Positions 23,301 through 31,652 of a DNA stretch of 64,000 bases are shown one piece after another. The translations under genes were made by a program, and so were the position numbers. Source of the stretch: Siphonodentalium dalli. Its lineage: Eukaryota; Mollusca; Scaphopoda; Gadilida; Siphonodentaliidae. The stretch is from NCBI GenBank assembly GCA_032622095.1, contig CP136062.1, positions 139,266,351-139,330,350 on the forward strand, written 5' to 3'. Below the pieces are notes generated by a model, which was not told where the DNA came from, searched no databases, and saw only the letters and a program-made list of their open reading frames with translations. Each line of letters opens with the position of its first letter. Positions within the stretch are counted from its first letter, which is position 1.

Positions 23301-23689
23301 GACAACACATTGAATAGTCAAGGTTCCAAATGATTGTACATAACAATATTCACCATTTGGGAACTTCAGTCTGAGTCTATGTCTCCCATAGCAGATGAGG
23401 CCATGCAGAATGAAGTTCACAGAGGGTGAATTTAGTGATGCTAGCCCACTATGTGGGATAGCATCACTAAATTCATTCTCTAGGACCTCATTCTGCAAAT
23501 GACAGGCACACTAAACTCAGACGTGACCCCACTACCATGATGCATACCTTTGTTGTTTTTAACTGTTTTCAGAATTGAAACTCTGCTCTGTGACACAACT
23601 TTTATCTTTTCTATCACACTGTTCTCTCCCAGACTCCCAGTCAAACAATTCCCTCTCTTACACAGACACACACTGGCCATAATCACCAT
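7565..23689 (-). CDS. TAPT1: TAPT1 (transmembrane anterior posterior transformation protein 1), 11-exon model
   Basis: Multi-pass membrane protein of the DUF747/TAPT1 family; in vertebrates it is linked to ER/Golgi and ciliary-base function and skeletal patterning, and the yeast relative is EMP65. Eleven exons on the minus strand were found by matching family motifs: ELTRGYKLERDE, FTFLPLRILVALFRIVT, SMMYHLVRGQAVIKLYV, LFSSFGQDILDSLFWTATEP, LNVAFNSHNKALLTIMVSNN, FVEIKSTLFRK, HAFVTKFNEI and IPLAVLLWRV. All have GT/AG boundaries. Joined, they give 2079 bp, exactly 692 codons plus stop. Residues ~48-440 form the conserved membrane region. The last ~250 residues are a Ser/Pro/Asp-rich, apparently disordered cytosolic tail, making it longer than human TAPT1 (~567 aa). 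The exon 1 choice is inferred from phase and donor only. Introns carry many transposons. Identity is near certain; the 5' end is less so. Confidence 0.9.
9010..9220. mobile_element. TTAA-flanked piggyBac-like MITE
   Basis: TTAA-CCCTTCCATGACTGGAGC ... TCCCGTCATGAAAGGG-TTAA in TAPT1 intron 10, with shortened hairpin modules. Confidence 0.85.
9381..9526 (-). CDS. TAPT1: TAPT1 exon 10
   Basis: Encodes AFTDHSDLVSRRMNFTPIPL then AVLLWRVLSKSIRIPFAMPF and a final hydrophobic run IAFVLFYIW. It matches the YSDxVARRMGFIPLPLAVLL block. 146 bp, CTACAG acceptor, GTGAGT donor. Confidence 0.95.
9877..10100. mobile_element. TTAA-flanked piggyBac-like MITE
   Basis: TTAA-CCCTTTCATGACGGGAGC ... CCAGCTATGAAAGGG-TTAA in TAPT1 intron 9. 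Confidence 0.87.
10170..10337. mobile_element. Palindromic TA-flanked MITE next to a TAPT1 splice donor
   Basis: CAGTAATGCCCTAATTAATC ... GGGCATTACTG between TA dinucleotides. Its edge is 14 bases from TAPT1 exon 9. The central loop is deleted. Confidence 0.88.
10352..10411 (-). CDS. TAPT1: TAPT1 exon 9
   Basis: A 60-bp exon of exactly 20 codons, VYQTFIVNLAEDLVTSRQEH, matching the family's VYxxYxxxLAxDLVxSRQ segment. TTTCAG acceptor and GTGAGA donor. A palindromic MITE begins 15 bases into the following intron. Confidence 0.93.
10608..11075. repeat. 173-bp tandem repeat, ~2.7 units
   Basis: GGGCCGTAACTCATGTAAAA recurs at 10781 and 10954. AGCTGGGAAATACACATA and TCCAAACTGGAGTTATC occur in each unit. 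Similar in design to the array at 24080-24890. Confidence 0.85.
11822..11931 (-). CDS. TAPT1: TAPT1 exon 8
   Basis: Encodes EHVWVLLPDMVIVLLAELVV then DWAKHAFVTKFNEISAS, matching the HLWVLFPD...DxVKHAFITKFN block of TAPT1. 110 bp, TTCCAG acceptor, GTGAGT donor. Too broken up by frame to appear as one long open frame. Confidence 0.94.
12317..12427. mobile_element. Palindromic MITE fragment
   Basis: Right-half of the CAGTAATGCCC family (GGAAATATGGCTTGTTGCC ... GGGCATTACTG), left end lost. Confidence 0.75.
12741..12891 (-). CDS. TAPT1: TAPT1 exon 7
   Basis: Encodes FVEIKSTLFRKVDEQNLFQI then SCSDVKERFHLVVLLFVVFI and RNMTEFSWDI. It contains the conserved FVEIK and NLFQxSxSDxKERF motifs and the start of another membrane span. 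151 bp, AACACAG acceptor, GTATGT donor. Confidence 0.95.
13011..13230. mobile_element. TTAA-type MITE, degenerate left end
   Basis: Right end CCCGTCATGAAAGGA then TTAA. The left end is eroded (TTCCATGGCTGGAGC). Contains the CATTCTCTTATATATGG hairpin modules. Confidence 0.75.
13552..13764. mobile_element. Palindromic TA-flanked MITE, near full length
   Basis: 213 bp, almost perfectly self-complementary from CACTAATGCTCTAATTAATC to GAGCATTACTG, flanked by TA. The centre is GCTCTCAGGGAGAGC. Confidence 0.9.
14247..14623. mobile_element. Fold-back element, family F copy 2
   Basis: Arms CTTGAAATAGTGTGTCTGAC / GTCAGACACACTATTTCAA, then GAATGAGGTCCCCAGAGGGT and its complement. Ends ~30 bp from TAPT1 exon 6. 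Confidence 0.8.
14652..14749 (-). CDS. TAPT1: TAPT1 exon 6
   Basis: Encodes IHTLLILFQASVLNVAFNSH then NKALLTIMVSNN, matching the family's ILxxxQAxxLNVAFNSHNK block. 98 bp with a GTGAGT donor; begins with two bases completing a split codon. Confidence 0.94.
14835..15215. mobile_element. piggyBac-like MITE (CCCTTTACCC subfamily), intact
   Basis: TTAA-CCCTTTACCCAACAAA ... TGTTGGGTAAAGGG-TTAA, 381 bp, opposite orientation to the 1303-1671 copy. Hairpins at 14983-15051 and 15121-15188 are inverted copies of each other. Confidence 0.9.
15216..16057. other. TAPT1 intron 5, unassigned part
   Basis: The 79-codon minus-strand open frame at 15666-15905 shows no family motif and no matching splice phase. 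Otherwise featureless. Confidence 0.5.
16058..16165. mobile_element. Palindromic MITE, left half
   Basis: CAATAATGCCCTAACTAATG through TTCATCGGAAAGCCC; right arm absent. Confidence 0.75.
16291..16410. mobile_element. Palindromic MITE with central deletion
   Basis: CAGTAATGCCCTAAATAATT ... GGGCATTACTG, arms only; the central segment is lost. TA at the right edge. Confidence 0.85.
16535..16640. repeat. TTCAAGGG short-motif repeats
   Basis: ATTCAAGGGTATTCAAGGAG and variants recur here and again around 17265-17360 in the same intron. Confidence 0.7.
16749..16871. repeat. Tandem duplication of ~62 bp
   Basis: GGATAAAAGTGTTGTAACTA through AAGAATGGGAAACT occurs twice head to tail with only indel differences, so it is recent. 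Confidence 0.93.
17423..17567 (-). CDS. TAPT1: TAPT1 exon 5
   Basis: Encodes LCDKLFSSFGQDILDSLFWT and ATEPSIRKREHFGVFAHLVL, the most conserved loop of the family. The acceptor is TTTATAG. The donor is taken as CTTT|GTGAAA because it leaves one base, as exon 6 requires. An alternative GT ten bases earlier does not fit the phase, so the last three residues are slightly uncertain. Confidence 0.9.
17978..18395 (+). repeat. Interspersed repeat, family L copy 3
   Basis: Same blocks as the 5188-5640 copy (GTTGATAAATAACACGTTT, CTGAAGCGGCATTTC, ATGGGGACCATC). Confidence 0.8.
18396..19296. other. TAPT1 intron 4, unassigned part
   Basis: A decayed TTAA-type MITE end (GAAAGGGTTAAC) is near 18550. The 105-codon frame at 18590-18907 has no recognisable features. 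Confidence 0.45.
19297..19453 (-). CDS. TAPT1: TAPT1 exon 4
   Basis: Encodes SFLQPAQKCDLLKGVILVLS, a second hydrophobic span, and the conserved SMMYHLVRGQAVIKLYVFFN ending MLE. 157 bp, TTCCAG acceptor, GTAAGT donor, ends on a codon boundary. The open frame runs on into the intron for a short distance, which is not coding. Confidence 0.95.
19693..20140. mobile_element. Fold-back element, family F copy 3
   Basis: GATATTTGCAGAAAGAAGTCC left arm and ACCTCATTCTGCAAATGCC right arm. The interior contains TTTCTCTATATCCCC-type sequence in reverse orientation, shared with copies 1 and 4. Confidence 0.75.
20249..20373 (-). CDS. TAPT1: TAPT1 exon 3
   Basis: Encodes FCIHGLFHCADAFLFVFTFL followed by PLRILVALFRIVTCPC, the first long hydrophobic segment and its conserved PLR turn. 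125 bp with a GTAAGT donor; ends with two bases that pair with the G of exon 4 to make Lys. Confidence 0.93.
21033..21163 (-). CDS. TAPT1: TAPT1 exon 2
   Basis: Begins after a TTTTCAG acceptor and encodes MSVWEYMSSELTRG, then KLERDENKYSQRRQRVYTF, ending QLEK at a GTATAA donor. This is the highly conserved segment just before the first membrane span of TAPT1. 131 bp, starts in phase 1 (two bases complete the split codon), ends on a codon boundary. Confidence 0.93.
21505..23093. repeat. Core-repeat element A (pearl/Helentron-associated-like)
   Basis: Left flank with GGGCCTGGGCCCATACAAAA, then ~8 diverged ~150-165 bp units each carrying AAGATGGCTGCTGGCAGCCA-type text and GATGATCGGATGAGGGATAT, then a unique right flank. 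A second copy of the same flank-core-flank layout is at 25765-27875. This is the layout of bivalve pearl elements. In TAPT1 intron 1. Confidence 0.65.
23094..23523. mobile_element. Fold-back element, family F copy 4
   Basis: Mirror arms CAGAGGGTGAATTT... and ...AAATTCATTCTCTAGG, same interior as copy 1 (TAGTTTCTCTATATCCC). Adjacent to the candidate TAPT1 exon 1 donor. Confidence 0.75.
23548..23689 (-). CDS. TAPT1: TAPT1 candidate exon 1 (N-terminus)
   Basis: Open stretch of 47 codons beginning MVIMASVCLCKRGN and ending at a GTATGC donor in phase 1 with a final G. Joined to exon 2, which starts AG, it makes a Glu codon and gives KTVKNNKEMSVWEYMSSELT, resembling the position just before the ELTRG motif of the family. 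The N-terminus is poorly conserved in TAPT1, so the call rests on phase, donor and position. A second in-frame ATG lies three codons in. A fold-back element ends about 25 bp downstream of the donor. Confidence 0.5.
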
Positions 23690-24079
23690 AGAATTATAAA
23701 TGCCAGTGTACCAGTAAAAGGAGACAGATAGATAAAACTAGAGAAGTTGTAGATCATGCAAAGAGATGATATTCCACCAGTACAAGCTGGGAACTTTTTG
23801 ATGTTCTGACCCATTCTGACATGGAACTTAATAACAATGAAAAAACAGTGCATGCAATATATTCCTTAGTTACTACCTGTTCCATAATAATGTATTTCAC
23901 TGTAGGACTACTTGGTGAAGGTCCCAACTCAAAATTGTACGATTTCAATGACTTTGTAAGCAATTTTGCTTTGCATCGCTTACAATCATGGAACTTCTCC
24001 TGGGTAATTAATTCAATGTTTATTGCGATATCAGCTCACAAAAGTCACAAACAAGAGCTACGCTTGGCGGATGGAACTC

Positions 24080-24890
24080 AAATTTGAACTTGACCTGTGT
24101 TTTGGTGGGAGAAAGTAATATACCAAATTATCATTGAATCCGATAAGCTCTAGTAAAGTTATCATCCGGACAACAAATTTCAGGGATTTTCTAAGTCAAA
24201 TTACGTCAAATAAGGGGCATAACTCCGGTGAAAATTGGCGGACGGAACCCAAATTCGAACTTGAGCTGTCTTTTCTCCTAATAAACCCACATACCAAATT
24301 TGATTGAAATCGGTTCACTCTAACTAAAGTTATCATCCGGACAACAAATTTCAGTCAAATTACGTCAAAAAAGGGGCCATAACTCTCGCAAAAATTATCG
24401 GATTAAAACGAAATTCGGACTTGAGCTGTATTTTGATATATGTAATCCACAAAAAAACGGGTTTTGCGTATAAACATTCCAAAATCGAGTTATCATCCGG
24501 AAACCAAAAAACATAAGAAAAACTGAATTTTCTGAGTCGAAAAAGGGGCATAACTCTGCCAAAAATGGTCGGACAGAACCCAAGTTCGAACTTGACCTGT
24601 GTTTTGGTGAAAGAAAGTAATATACCAAATTTGGATTCATTCCGATAAACTATACTAAAGTTATCATCCGGACAACAAATTTCAAGGATTTTCTAAGTCA
24701 AAAAACGTTAAATAAGGGGCATAACTCCGGTGAAAATTGGCGGGCGGAACCCAAATTCGAACTTGAACTTACTTTTCGGCTAATAAACCCACATACCAAA
24801 TTTTACTAATTTTGGTTCACTCTAACTAAAGTTATCATCCGGACAACAGGTTAACGGACGCCCGGACGCCCAGACCAATACTATAATACG
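24080..24890. repeat. ~160-172-bp tandem repeat array, ~5 units
   Basis: GGGGCATAACTCC marks units at 24213, 24373, 24545 and 24716. Each ends GTTATCATCCGGACAACAAA. The array ends with CGGACGCCCGGACGCCCAGA and GCCTTTTTTTCAAAAGGGCG, a small hairpin. Confidence 0.85.
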
Positions 24891-25046
24891 GCCTTTTTTT
24901 CAAAAGGGCGTATAAAAAGCAAGTAATCTTGAGCTGGGACAAACCCATACTAGGAAGTATATTATCGAGGAACAAGTAATGAAGTATTAACAAAGTAATA
25001 TATTCTCTGAATTGTTTGTTCAATGTTATAAAATTTCCTGTCAGAA

Positions 25047-25397
25047 CGGGTCAGAATTCCCAAAAGTTCCCAGGTTTTGTAATGGTGGAATATAATCTCT
25101 ATGGGCGTAGCTGTAGAGTTGAGATTCATGGCATGATCTAGAGAAGTTGGAACTTGGTTTGAGGAAATCATAACATTGGTGTGACATATGACATGTCACA
25201 CCTGTCTCATCAATAGCCACTGCCCTGAACATCAAAAAGTTCCCAGGTTTTTTATTGGTGGAATATGATATCTACGGGCATAGCTAAAGAGTAGAGATTC
25301 ATGGCATGATCTATAAAAGTTGACCTTGGTTTGAGGAAATCATTGGTGTGACATATATGTTTCACTTGTCTCACCAATAGCCCCTGCCATGCATGGC
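25047..25397. repeat. Tandem duplication, 173-bp period
   Basis: AAAGTTCCCAGGTTTT ... AGATTCATGGCATGATCTA ... TTGGTTTGAGGAAATCAT occurs twice. Dispersed relatives appear at ~23755-24000 and 31838-32085. Confidence 0.85.
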
Positions 25398-25764
25398 TGC
25401 AGGTTAAATTGACCATGCTAGAACTTATAAGTTAAAACTAACTTAACTAACAGGTCTGGCTCATGGGCAGATATGATTATATAGTCCAATTTGAGCATAA
25501 TGTGCAAATCGAGCTATATCAGTTTGTCATAAAATTTTATTAGTACCAAGATCATGGTTATTGAATCTGTCTCCTGATGTTTCATTTCAACATGTTGATA
25601 TAAGAATATTCAATATTCACCAATTCTTTTTAACCAAAAATAGACTTTTGATTATTACTTTGTGATAGATTTGGAATCTTCTTCAAACTTCATAACATAA
25701 CTTTATTTTTGGAAACTTATTGTCCCCAACATCAATTATATATTTTTTACTTGATAAATACCTG

Positions 25765-27875
25765 ATCTACTGTTCTGTGAGTATTATATGGCACAGAAAG
25801 AAGCATTGAAGTCATAAAAATACAACATCTAACACAATATAAGGGCCTGGGCCCATACAAAAACAGTGCCATTTCATTGGAATTCTAGAATTCGGAAATT
25901 ATATGTCCGGAAAAGGTATTTTGCATTATCTAAATATGAAATTAGTTAAGGTGATGTGAAACACTGCAGTAGGGTGATCAAACAGAAATGGAGAATAATC
26001 TTGCTCAAAAATATTTTACAAATAGTATATCCAAATTGGCAACACACATCATCATTCTTATATAGTAATAAATTGCAGTGATTCTCCAAGGTGAAATCTT
26101 TTTTGTTAGTTTATCGCAGATAGTTGCGTCCCGAATCGAGAAGTAAATATTTACAATTGAGGGTAGCTCAAACAATGATTTCTATGGAGTGGTATAGTCG
26201 ATTTTCTTTAAATTTTCAGGGATGTTACTGAAATGCTACATTCCTCCAGTTGGCATAACGCCTGAATGCTAACTTATCAGTTTCACATACCCGAACAAGT
26301 CCATAATATGTCTAATAACAAAGGGTACACATCGGAAGATGGCATTCATCAATTTTTTTTTGGCCTGAAAGAGTGGATCTGTCACAAAAGAATTATTGGC
26401 AGCCAATGTTTTTTTACAAATTTCAGGAACAGGAAAAAAGGGAGGCTCCCATCTAGGATTCACCCCGAAGATCCATATGAAGTTTGGTGACGATTGGATG
26501 AGAAATGTGACCTGCAAGGTGTGCTAAAGGATTTAGTCATACAAAGAGTAAAATCAAAGATGGCTGCTGGCAGCCATGTTTTTTACAGATTTCAGATAAA
26601 ATGGTAAGCAGCCATCAAGAGTTCACCCTGAGGATCCATAGGAAGTTTGGTGATGATCGGATGAGGGATATGCTCTGTAGGGTGTGCTAAAGAATTTAGT
26701 GATGCAAAGACCAAAATCCAAGATGCATGCCGAAGGCCATGTTTTTCATAAAAAAAAAATTCAAATTTGATAGCACCCATCTAGAGGTGATCCTAAACAA
26801 GCCTGTTAAGTTTCAAAACAATTCTCAAATAAATGTGGGCTGCAGGGTGTGCTGATGGATTCACATTTGAAATCCAAGATGGCTGCTGGCTCAGCCTGGC
26901 TGCCATGGTTTTTTTTAACAAATTCCAGGTAAAAAGAGAGACACCCATCTAGAGGTCATCCCGAAGATCCATATGAAGTTTGGATGAGAAATGTGACCGG
27001 TAAGGTGTGCTAAAGGATTTAGTCAAACCACTGGCAGCCAAACAGGATTCGGAAAAGTTTGGTGATGATCTGATGAGGGATATGCTCTGTAGGGTGATCT
27101 AAAGGATTTAGTGACGCAAAGTGTAAAATCCAAGATGGCTGCCAGTGGCCATGTTATTCATTTAAAATCGTTCAAATTCGATTGCTCCCATCTAAATTTG
27201 ATCCCAGACTTATCAAGTATACCGAATATCACTGAAATCGGTCAAAGTTTGTTTGAGTTATCAAGCTAATGGTCGCGGACAATCAAAATTGCTAAAAATA
27301 GACAAACTAAGTCCCATATCTGTCGTATAAAAGTTTGGACAAACCTGGTTTTCGAACTCGTTCGAGACATTGTTGCAACAAACCCATCTACCAAATATGA
27401 ATGAAATAGGTTGATGTTTGTTTGAGTTATCGTGCTAACGGCCTCGAGCCCGTCTGGGTGCGCCTGCCCGCCTACCGGCCTCGCCAAAGCATAATTCAAG
27501 TTTAAAAAAAAAAACTCAACTGAATGCACTGTTTTCTCTTCATTTAAATGTTCAAAATTATTTAATACCATAAACGTTTCAGAGCAACAACTTGAACAAC
27601 AGCTCTATATAGATTTGCTTCCCATGTTCTACAGTTGCAATTTTTATGCGACCACTGACTAAAAATATTTAACCAGCATGAAAAAAATCTAAAAATCTTA
27701 AATTAATAGAAAATTATAAGAAACAACACGTATTTTCAGCACTATATCGACAACTTATGTTCAGATATCTTCCACGTACCTCTTACCAAATTATGTGTAC
27801 ATATTTTTTTCAGATAATCAAAAACATGGATAAACAGATACATACAGCAGGCCCCCACTGAAGCAAAGCTTTCAA
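25765..27875. repeat. Core-repeat element B (pearl/Helentron-associated-like)
   Basis: Same left flank as element A (AAGGGCCTGGGCCCATACAA), ~9 core units with the AAGATGGCTGC word, and a right flank ending CATGGATAAACAG...CCCCCACTGAAGCAAAG. Longer than A because of ~370 extra bases before the first core unit. Confidence 0.65.
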
Positions 27876-28264
27876 ATATAATGATGATGTTCACAAGTAT
27901 GTTTTCTACATACTATGATTATATGTTTCACCAGTTTCTGTTTCTGAAGTTTAGTAGAAACTGCATGCTTCATACTGACATTGCAAAGTCTAGCCTCTTA
28001 GTAAGTAGCTATCCGAGGTAAGTCAACATTTGTGAGAAACTACTTTTTTGTGTAAAATTAATTCATAATTTTCCGATATTTTTCTCTGAATCACAGAGTT
28101 CTGAATGTTTGCATGGCGTACATATAAGTTACAGCGCTCGCAGAATACTTACATAACTGACATATGTAGTAGTTTCTCACAAACTCGACTCAGATAGTGA
28201 CAGGGTGGCTGATGAACAGATTATTGGATGTCAAAAAAATAATATAAAAACATAAAAGCATTCC

Positions 28265-28510
28265 CCAACGTTATGCCAACCATCTTAGTTTGAGTTTGAG
28301 ATTTCAATGTTGTCTGTCCGTTGGGCCAACGTTATGCCAACCAAGGGGTTTAGATTCCAATGGTATCCCTCTGTTGGGGCAACGTTATGCCAACCATGCA
28401 GTCAAGTTATCAATATTGTCCCAATGTTGGGCCAACGCTCTGTATATGTCATGCATCGTTGGCCCAATGAACAAAATTATGTTGGCCCAATGTTGGCTAA
28501 TTCAGAGGGT
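28265..28510. repeat. Degenerate ~60-bp tandem repeat
   Basis: GGGCCAACGTTATGCCAACC recurs at ~60-bp spacing (28265, 28322, 28377, 28430), then inverted TTGGCCCAATG words. Short ORFs across it are repeat artefacts. Confidence 0.85.
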
Positions 28511-28878
28511 GGTTAACATTGGCCCTACCATACCATGCTATCTGAGCTATATATTGTAATCAGATCTGCGTGCATGAGCCAGACTAGTCTGGACACCACA
28601 TTACTTACACATGTACGGATAAGGGATATTTTAATATTTGGACATTTACGGGCCACTTTATAATATCATCAAAGAAGAGTCGTAAATGTCCAAATATAAA
28701 ATAAGTTCTTTCAGGATAAGTCTACTTTGTTGGACTAGAGCCAGACACAGTGTACTTAGTGATCGGCAGTCATCTCACGGATGTTAACTGTGAGGTGAAT
28801 ATAAAAACACCTTTTGAACGATGCCGATGGAACTGGGTATATTAACTCTTGAGTGTGGGTTATCTTCATTCTGCAGGT

Positions 28879-29007
28879 ATGTTTCCTTGCATTCACTGCA
28901 AATTGGATGTGCGTCCTAAACAGCATGCTGTTGATTGTGATATTTGTGGCCGTTGGCAACACCGACTTTGTTACACCGGAATCAACCAATTTTCTGAATT
29001 CTCTTAA
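28879..29007 (+). pseudogene. MULE-associated zinc-binding segment
   Basis: ATG then FPCIHCKLDVRPKQ and VDCDICGRWQHRLCYTG, a CxxC...CxxC..WxHxxC zinc-binding pattern that sits at the N-terminus of invertebrate MULE transposase proteins. It ends at an in-frame TAA after 42 residues. The next MULE-like block begins 28 bp on, so the connecting transposase N-terminus has been lost. Confidence 0.6.
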
Positions 29008-29035
29008 ATTCTAACAATTGTTTACTATTTTACAG

Positions 29036-29109
29036 CAGCTTGGAAAGCTGTAAGAGAAGTATTCCCTGATATTAAAGGGTGCTGTTTCCATTTGAAGCTA
29101 CGAAGATAA
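29036..29109 (+). pseudogene. MULE transposase core fragment
   Basis: After a TTTACAG, the frame reads AWKAVREVFPDIKGCCFHLK before a TAA. The AWKxVxxVFPxxxxKGCCFHW block is a signature of MULE transposases. The rest of the catalytic region is missing. Confidence 0.7.
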
Positions 29110-29980
29110 GAGAGGTCGTCGACTATATTCATGCAGCGGCAATGGATAAACAGTTCATCCTACCTGCCAGAGAGCTGGAGCATCTACAAGTACGATGTTC
29201 GCACCAACAACAATTAATGTCAACCAATCGTTCATATCACACTTCGCTCATTAAACTTTGTTCATTAAACTTCATTCACACCTCCTAATTACCATTAAAA
29301 TTTTTAGGCAGGTGGGTTGTCACGGGTCGGGGTCGATTCGGTCCAGGGCTGTTTCGGCTGGGCTTGTTCGGCCCATGGTTTGGGCCGAACAGTCTCACCT
29401 AAAAATGTTTTTATCAGTAGGATATTTGGATGTTTATATATATTTTTCTTTTGTATGTTATTTTATTATTATAATAAAGCGTTTAATATTTTGATTAAAG
29501 TGTAGGCCCCTATAAAAGGATAGCATTGCTCTAGTTTATCTCATATATATTTTGAAGACCTCTGTCTGTATGTACTAGTATGTATGTTTGTTTGTCTGTC
29601 TGTCATTAATACAAATCTACGATTCTTGACCGATCGGGACGAAACTTGGTACGTGAGTGTAGTTTGACCAGGCGGTCGTCGTTGTCGTATTGGCGAGCCC
29701 GTGCTCATCGGCTAGTATTATATATATTGATCTTATGATTTGATTTAATATTCTTACCTGTGATTTGTCTGTGAGAAAGATGATAATAAAGTTGTAGATA
29801 TATGTTACTATATAGATTGTATCTACCTTTTTACACTCAGAACGGCTTCTGGCATGTTTGTTTGGACAATATAAAACGGTGATTGATCTGAGTTGAGAAT
29901 CACTCAGTTGGTGAGTTGAGACTTGTTCATGCAATCACAACAAAGAGTATTATTATCAATTTATATAAACCAAAAATGTC

Positions 29981-30098
29981 TTCTTCTTCACCATATTTTT
30001 ATTGAACTACAAAAGTACAAACAAATTTAATGAAATTTCGTCTTCTTCACCATATTTTTATTGAACTACAAAAGTACAAACAAATTTAATGAAATTTC
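29981..30098. repeat. 59-bp tandem duplication
   Basis: CGTCTTCTTCACCATATTTT through TTAATGAAATTT twice, nearly identical. A third copy starts (CGTCTTCTTCACAG) and serves as a splice-acceptor-like sequence for the MULE fragment. Confidence 0.93.
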
Positions 30099-30111
30099 GT
30101 CTTCTTCACAG

Positions 30112-30367
30112 CTTGGCACAGGCGGTGTAACATGAAGGGCAGCAGATTGTCTTTCTACCCGCTGATCCAAGTGCTCCAAAAAGAAGCTGCACATATCGAG
30201 GTAGCTGTAGCAGCGAGGGACCTCGAAACCGACATAAAGAAGAATTCACGAAGATTGACAGAGACCTTGTGGCGATATGGGTATCATACAAAGACGGCAC
30301 CATCAAGACAACCGAATTCCTGAAGGATGTGAATGCGATCTACAAGAATGGCCAATCCAAGAAATAA
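30112..30367 (+). pseudogene. MULE transposase C-terminal fragment with frameshift
   Basis: One frame reads RLSFYPLIQVLQKEAAHIEV, another continues IDRDLVAIWVSYKDGTIKTT and EFLKDVNAIYKN to a TAA at 30365. Together they match the LxFYxLIxxLxxEAxxIE...WxxYxxGxIxTxxFL C-terminus of invertebrate MULE proteins, with one frameshift near 30245. Confidence 0.65.
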
Positions 30368-31337
30368 AGAAGAAGAATAAAGAAGAAGACCTACGCAAAG
30401 AAATAAATAATGTATTGACTGATTTTTCCATGTTTTATCTTGTTTTTAATCATTAAATAACCAGATGTTTTATCATGTAAACTGTATATATTTACTGTTT
30501 TAACTTGTTTTTAATCAATAAATGTTCATATCTTTCATCATATATTCACGTTATTGTTCGAATTTGTTGCAGTGTTAATTACTATGTGTGTATACCCATT
30601 ACTATTGTTGCGAATAAAACGTTAATTGCAAACATAAATCTCCATTGTCATCAAAAGACCGGTCCCAAATCAAAGGCAATTAACATGCCGTCCAATTAAC
30701 ACCCACACTATCTAATTACCCGAATTGAATAGGGGCCGAACAAGCCCGGCCGAACAAGCCCGGCCGAAAGAGCCCAGGGACCGAAAAGTCGAAGACCGAA
30801 AGAGCCCTGGACCGAATCGACCCGCTGTCACATATCGAAATGGGTGGGTTGACTCAGGGGCATGTAGTTACTAGTACGGCCCCTTCATGAAGCCCACAGA
30901 ACCTGGAAGTTGGAACCAGGTCACCGAACTTCGCTCCGACTCGAGAAACAATCACTCAGAGAAAGTCAAATCTCAAGTGAAAATTGTCAAACATACTTGT
31001 ATTATTTCTTTTTGGCACTGGCATCTTCTTGATCTTATATTATTTCTGTTTGTGTTGGTACATGTACTGTTACAAATTTGGAGCCAATGTAACGTTCATC
31101 TGATGTTTAATAAAAGTTATTGTTTACACAATTTACTTTTAAGTTTTACCACTTAGTTAGTAGTAGTAGTACCATTTTACAAGCTACAATTTCAGTCTAC
31201 ATGATACTTTATAATGGTAGAATTATGTGGCTCAGATTTACGAGGTTGAATTATTCGTATAAATAGCTTTCAGTCATACTAAATATACTCCCAACATTGT
31301 AACAAAAAAATGATGATTTTATAGTTGGGTTTTACCA

Positions 31338-31346
31338 CCGGAAGTG
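31338..31346 (+). promoter_or_regulatory. ETS-like site CCGGAAGTG
   Basis: A consensus ETS/GABP core about 310 bp upstream of the NOP9 ATG. Such sites are common in housekeeping promoters. Seen by motif only. Confidence 0.25.
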
Positions 31347-31641
31347 AACGTGAAATCAGTTTGTGAGTATAAGTTCCGGATATCTCTTCTTACCGCCTTA
31401 TATCCGGTTTAGTTTTATGAAGCACCACACAGAGCCGGTTAATCCGAATAGAACTGAGCTTCTATATAAAATTAGAATCTGTTAAGTCTTAAGAGTTAAT
31501 TGTCCAACATTTCAAATGTGCAAATCGCTCAAGAACCCACTCGTCAGACAATCGTTCCGTGTTGGATAATGCGGTGTATTCCGCGTTTTGTCATGCCTCA
31601 GGGGAAATAACTTATTTCCTGTTTACAAAATTTGTTTTGAC

Positions 31642-31649
31642 CCACGTGG
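31642..31649. promoter_or_regulatory. Palindromic E-box CCACGTGG upstream of the NOP9 start
   Basis: CACGTG lies four bases before the NOP9 ATG. Myc/Max-family E-boxes of this type are enriched at promoters of ribosome-biogenesis genes, so a role in NOP9 control is plausible. Its position in the 5' UTR or core promoter is not known. Confidence 0.35.
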
Positions 31650-31652
31650 AAA

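Larger units (their letters stand above)
29318..30829. repeat. Inverted GC-rich repeat around the MULE C-terminal fragment
   Basis: GTCGATTCGGTCCAGGGCT and GGCTTGTTCGGCC on the left are mirrored by AGCCCTGGACCGAATCGAC and GGCCGAACAAGCCC on the right. GTCACGGGT / CCGCTGTCAC lie further out. Could be terminal inverted repeats of an element carrying the MULE fragment. Confidence 0.6.
30830..31652. other. Upstream region of NOP9
   Basis: No recognised coding. The 89-codon frame at 30887-31156 has no family features. Contains the ETS-like site and the E-box listed separately. Confidence 0.5.

Noticed and set aside
28290-28559. Two overlapping frames with repeated ANVMPTKG/ANALYM text
   Set aside because: They are translations of the ~60-bp tandem repeat.
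30887-31156. 89-codon frame upstream of NOP9
   Set aside because: Low complexity hydrophobic second half, no recognisable domain, no splice support.
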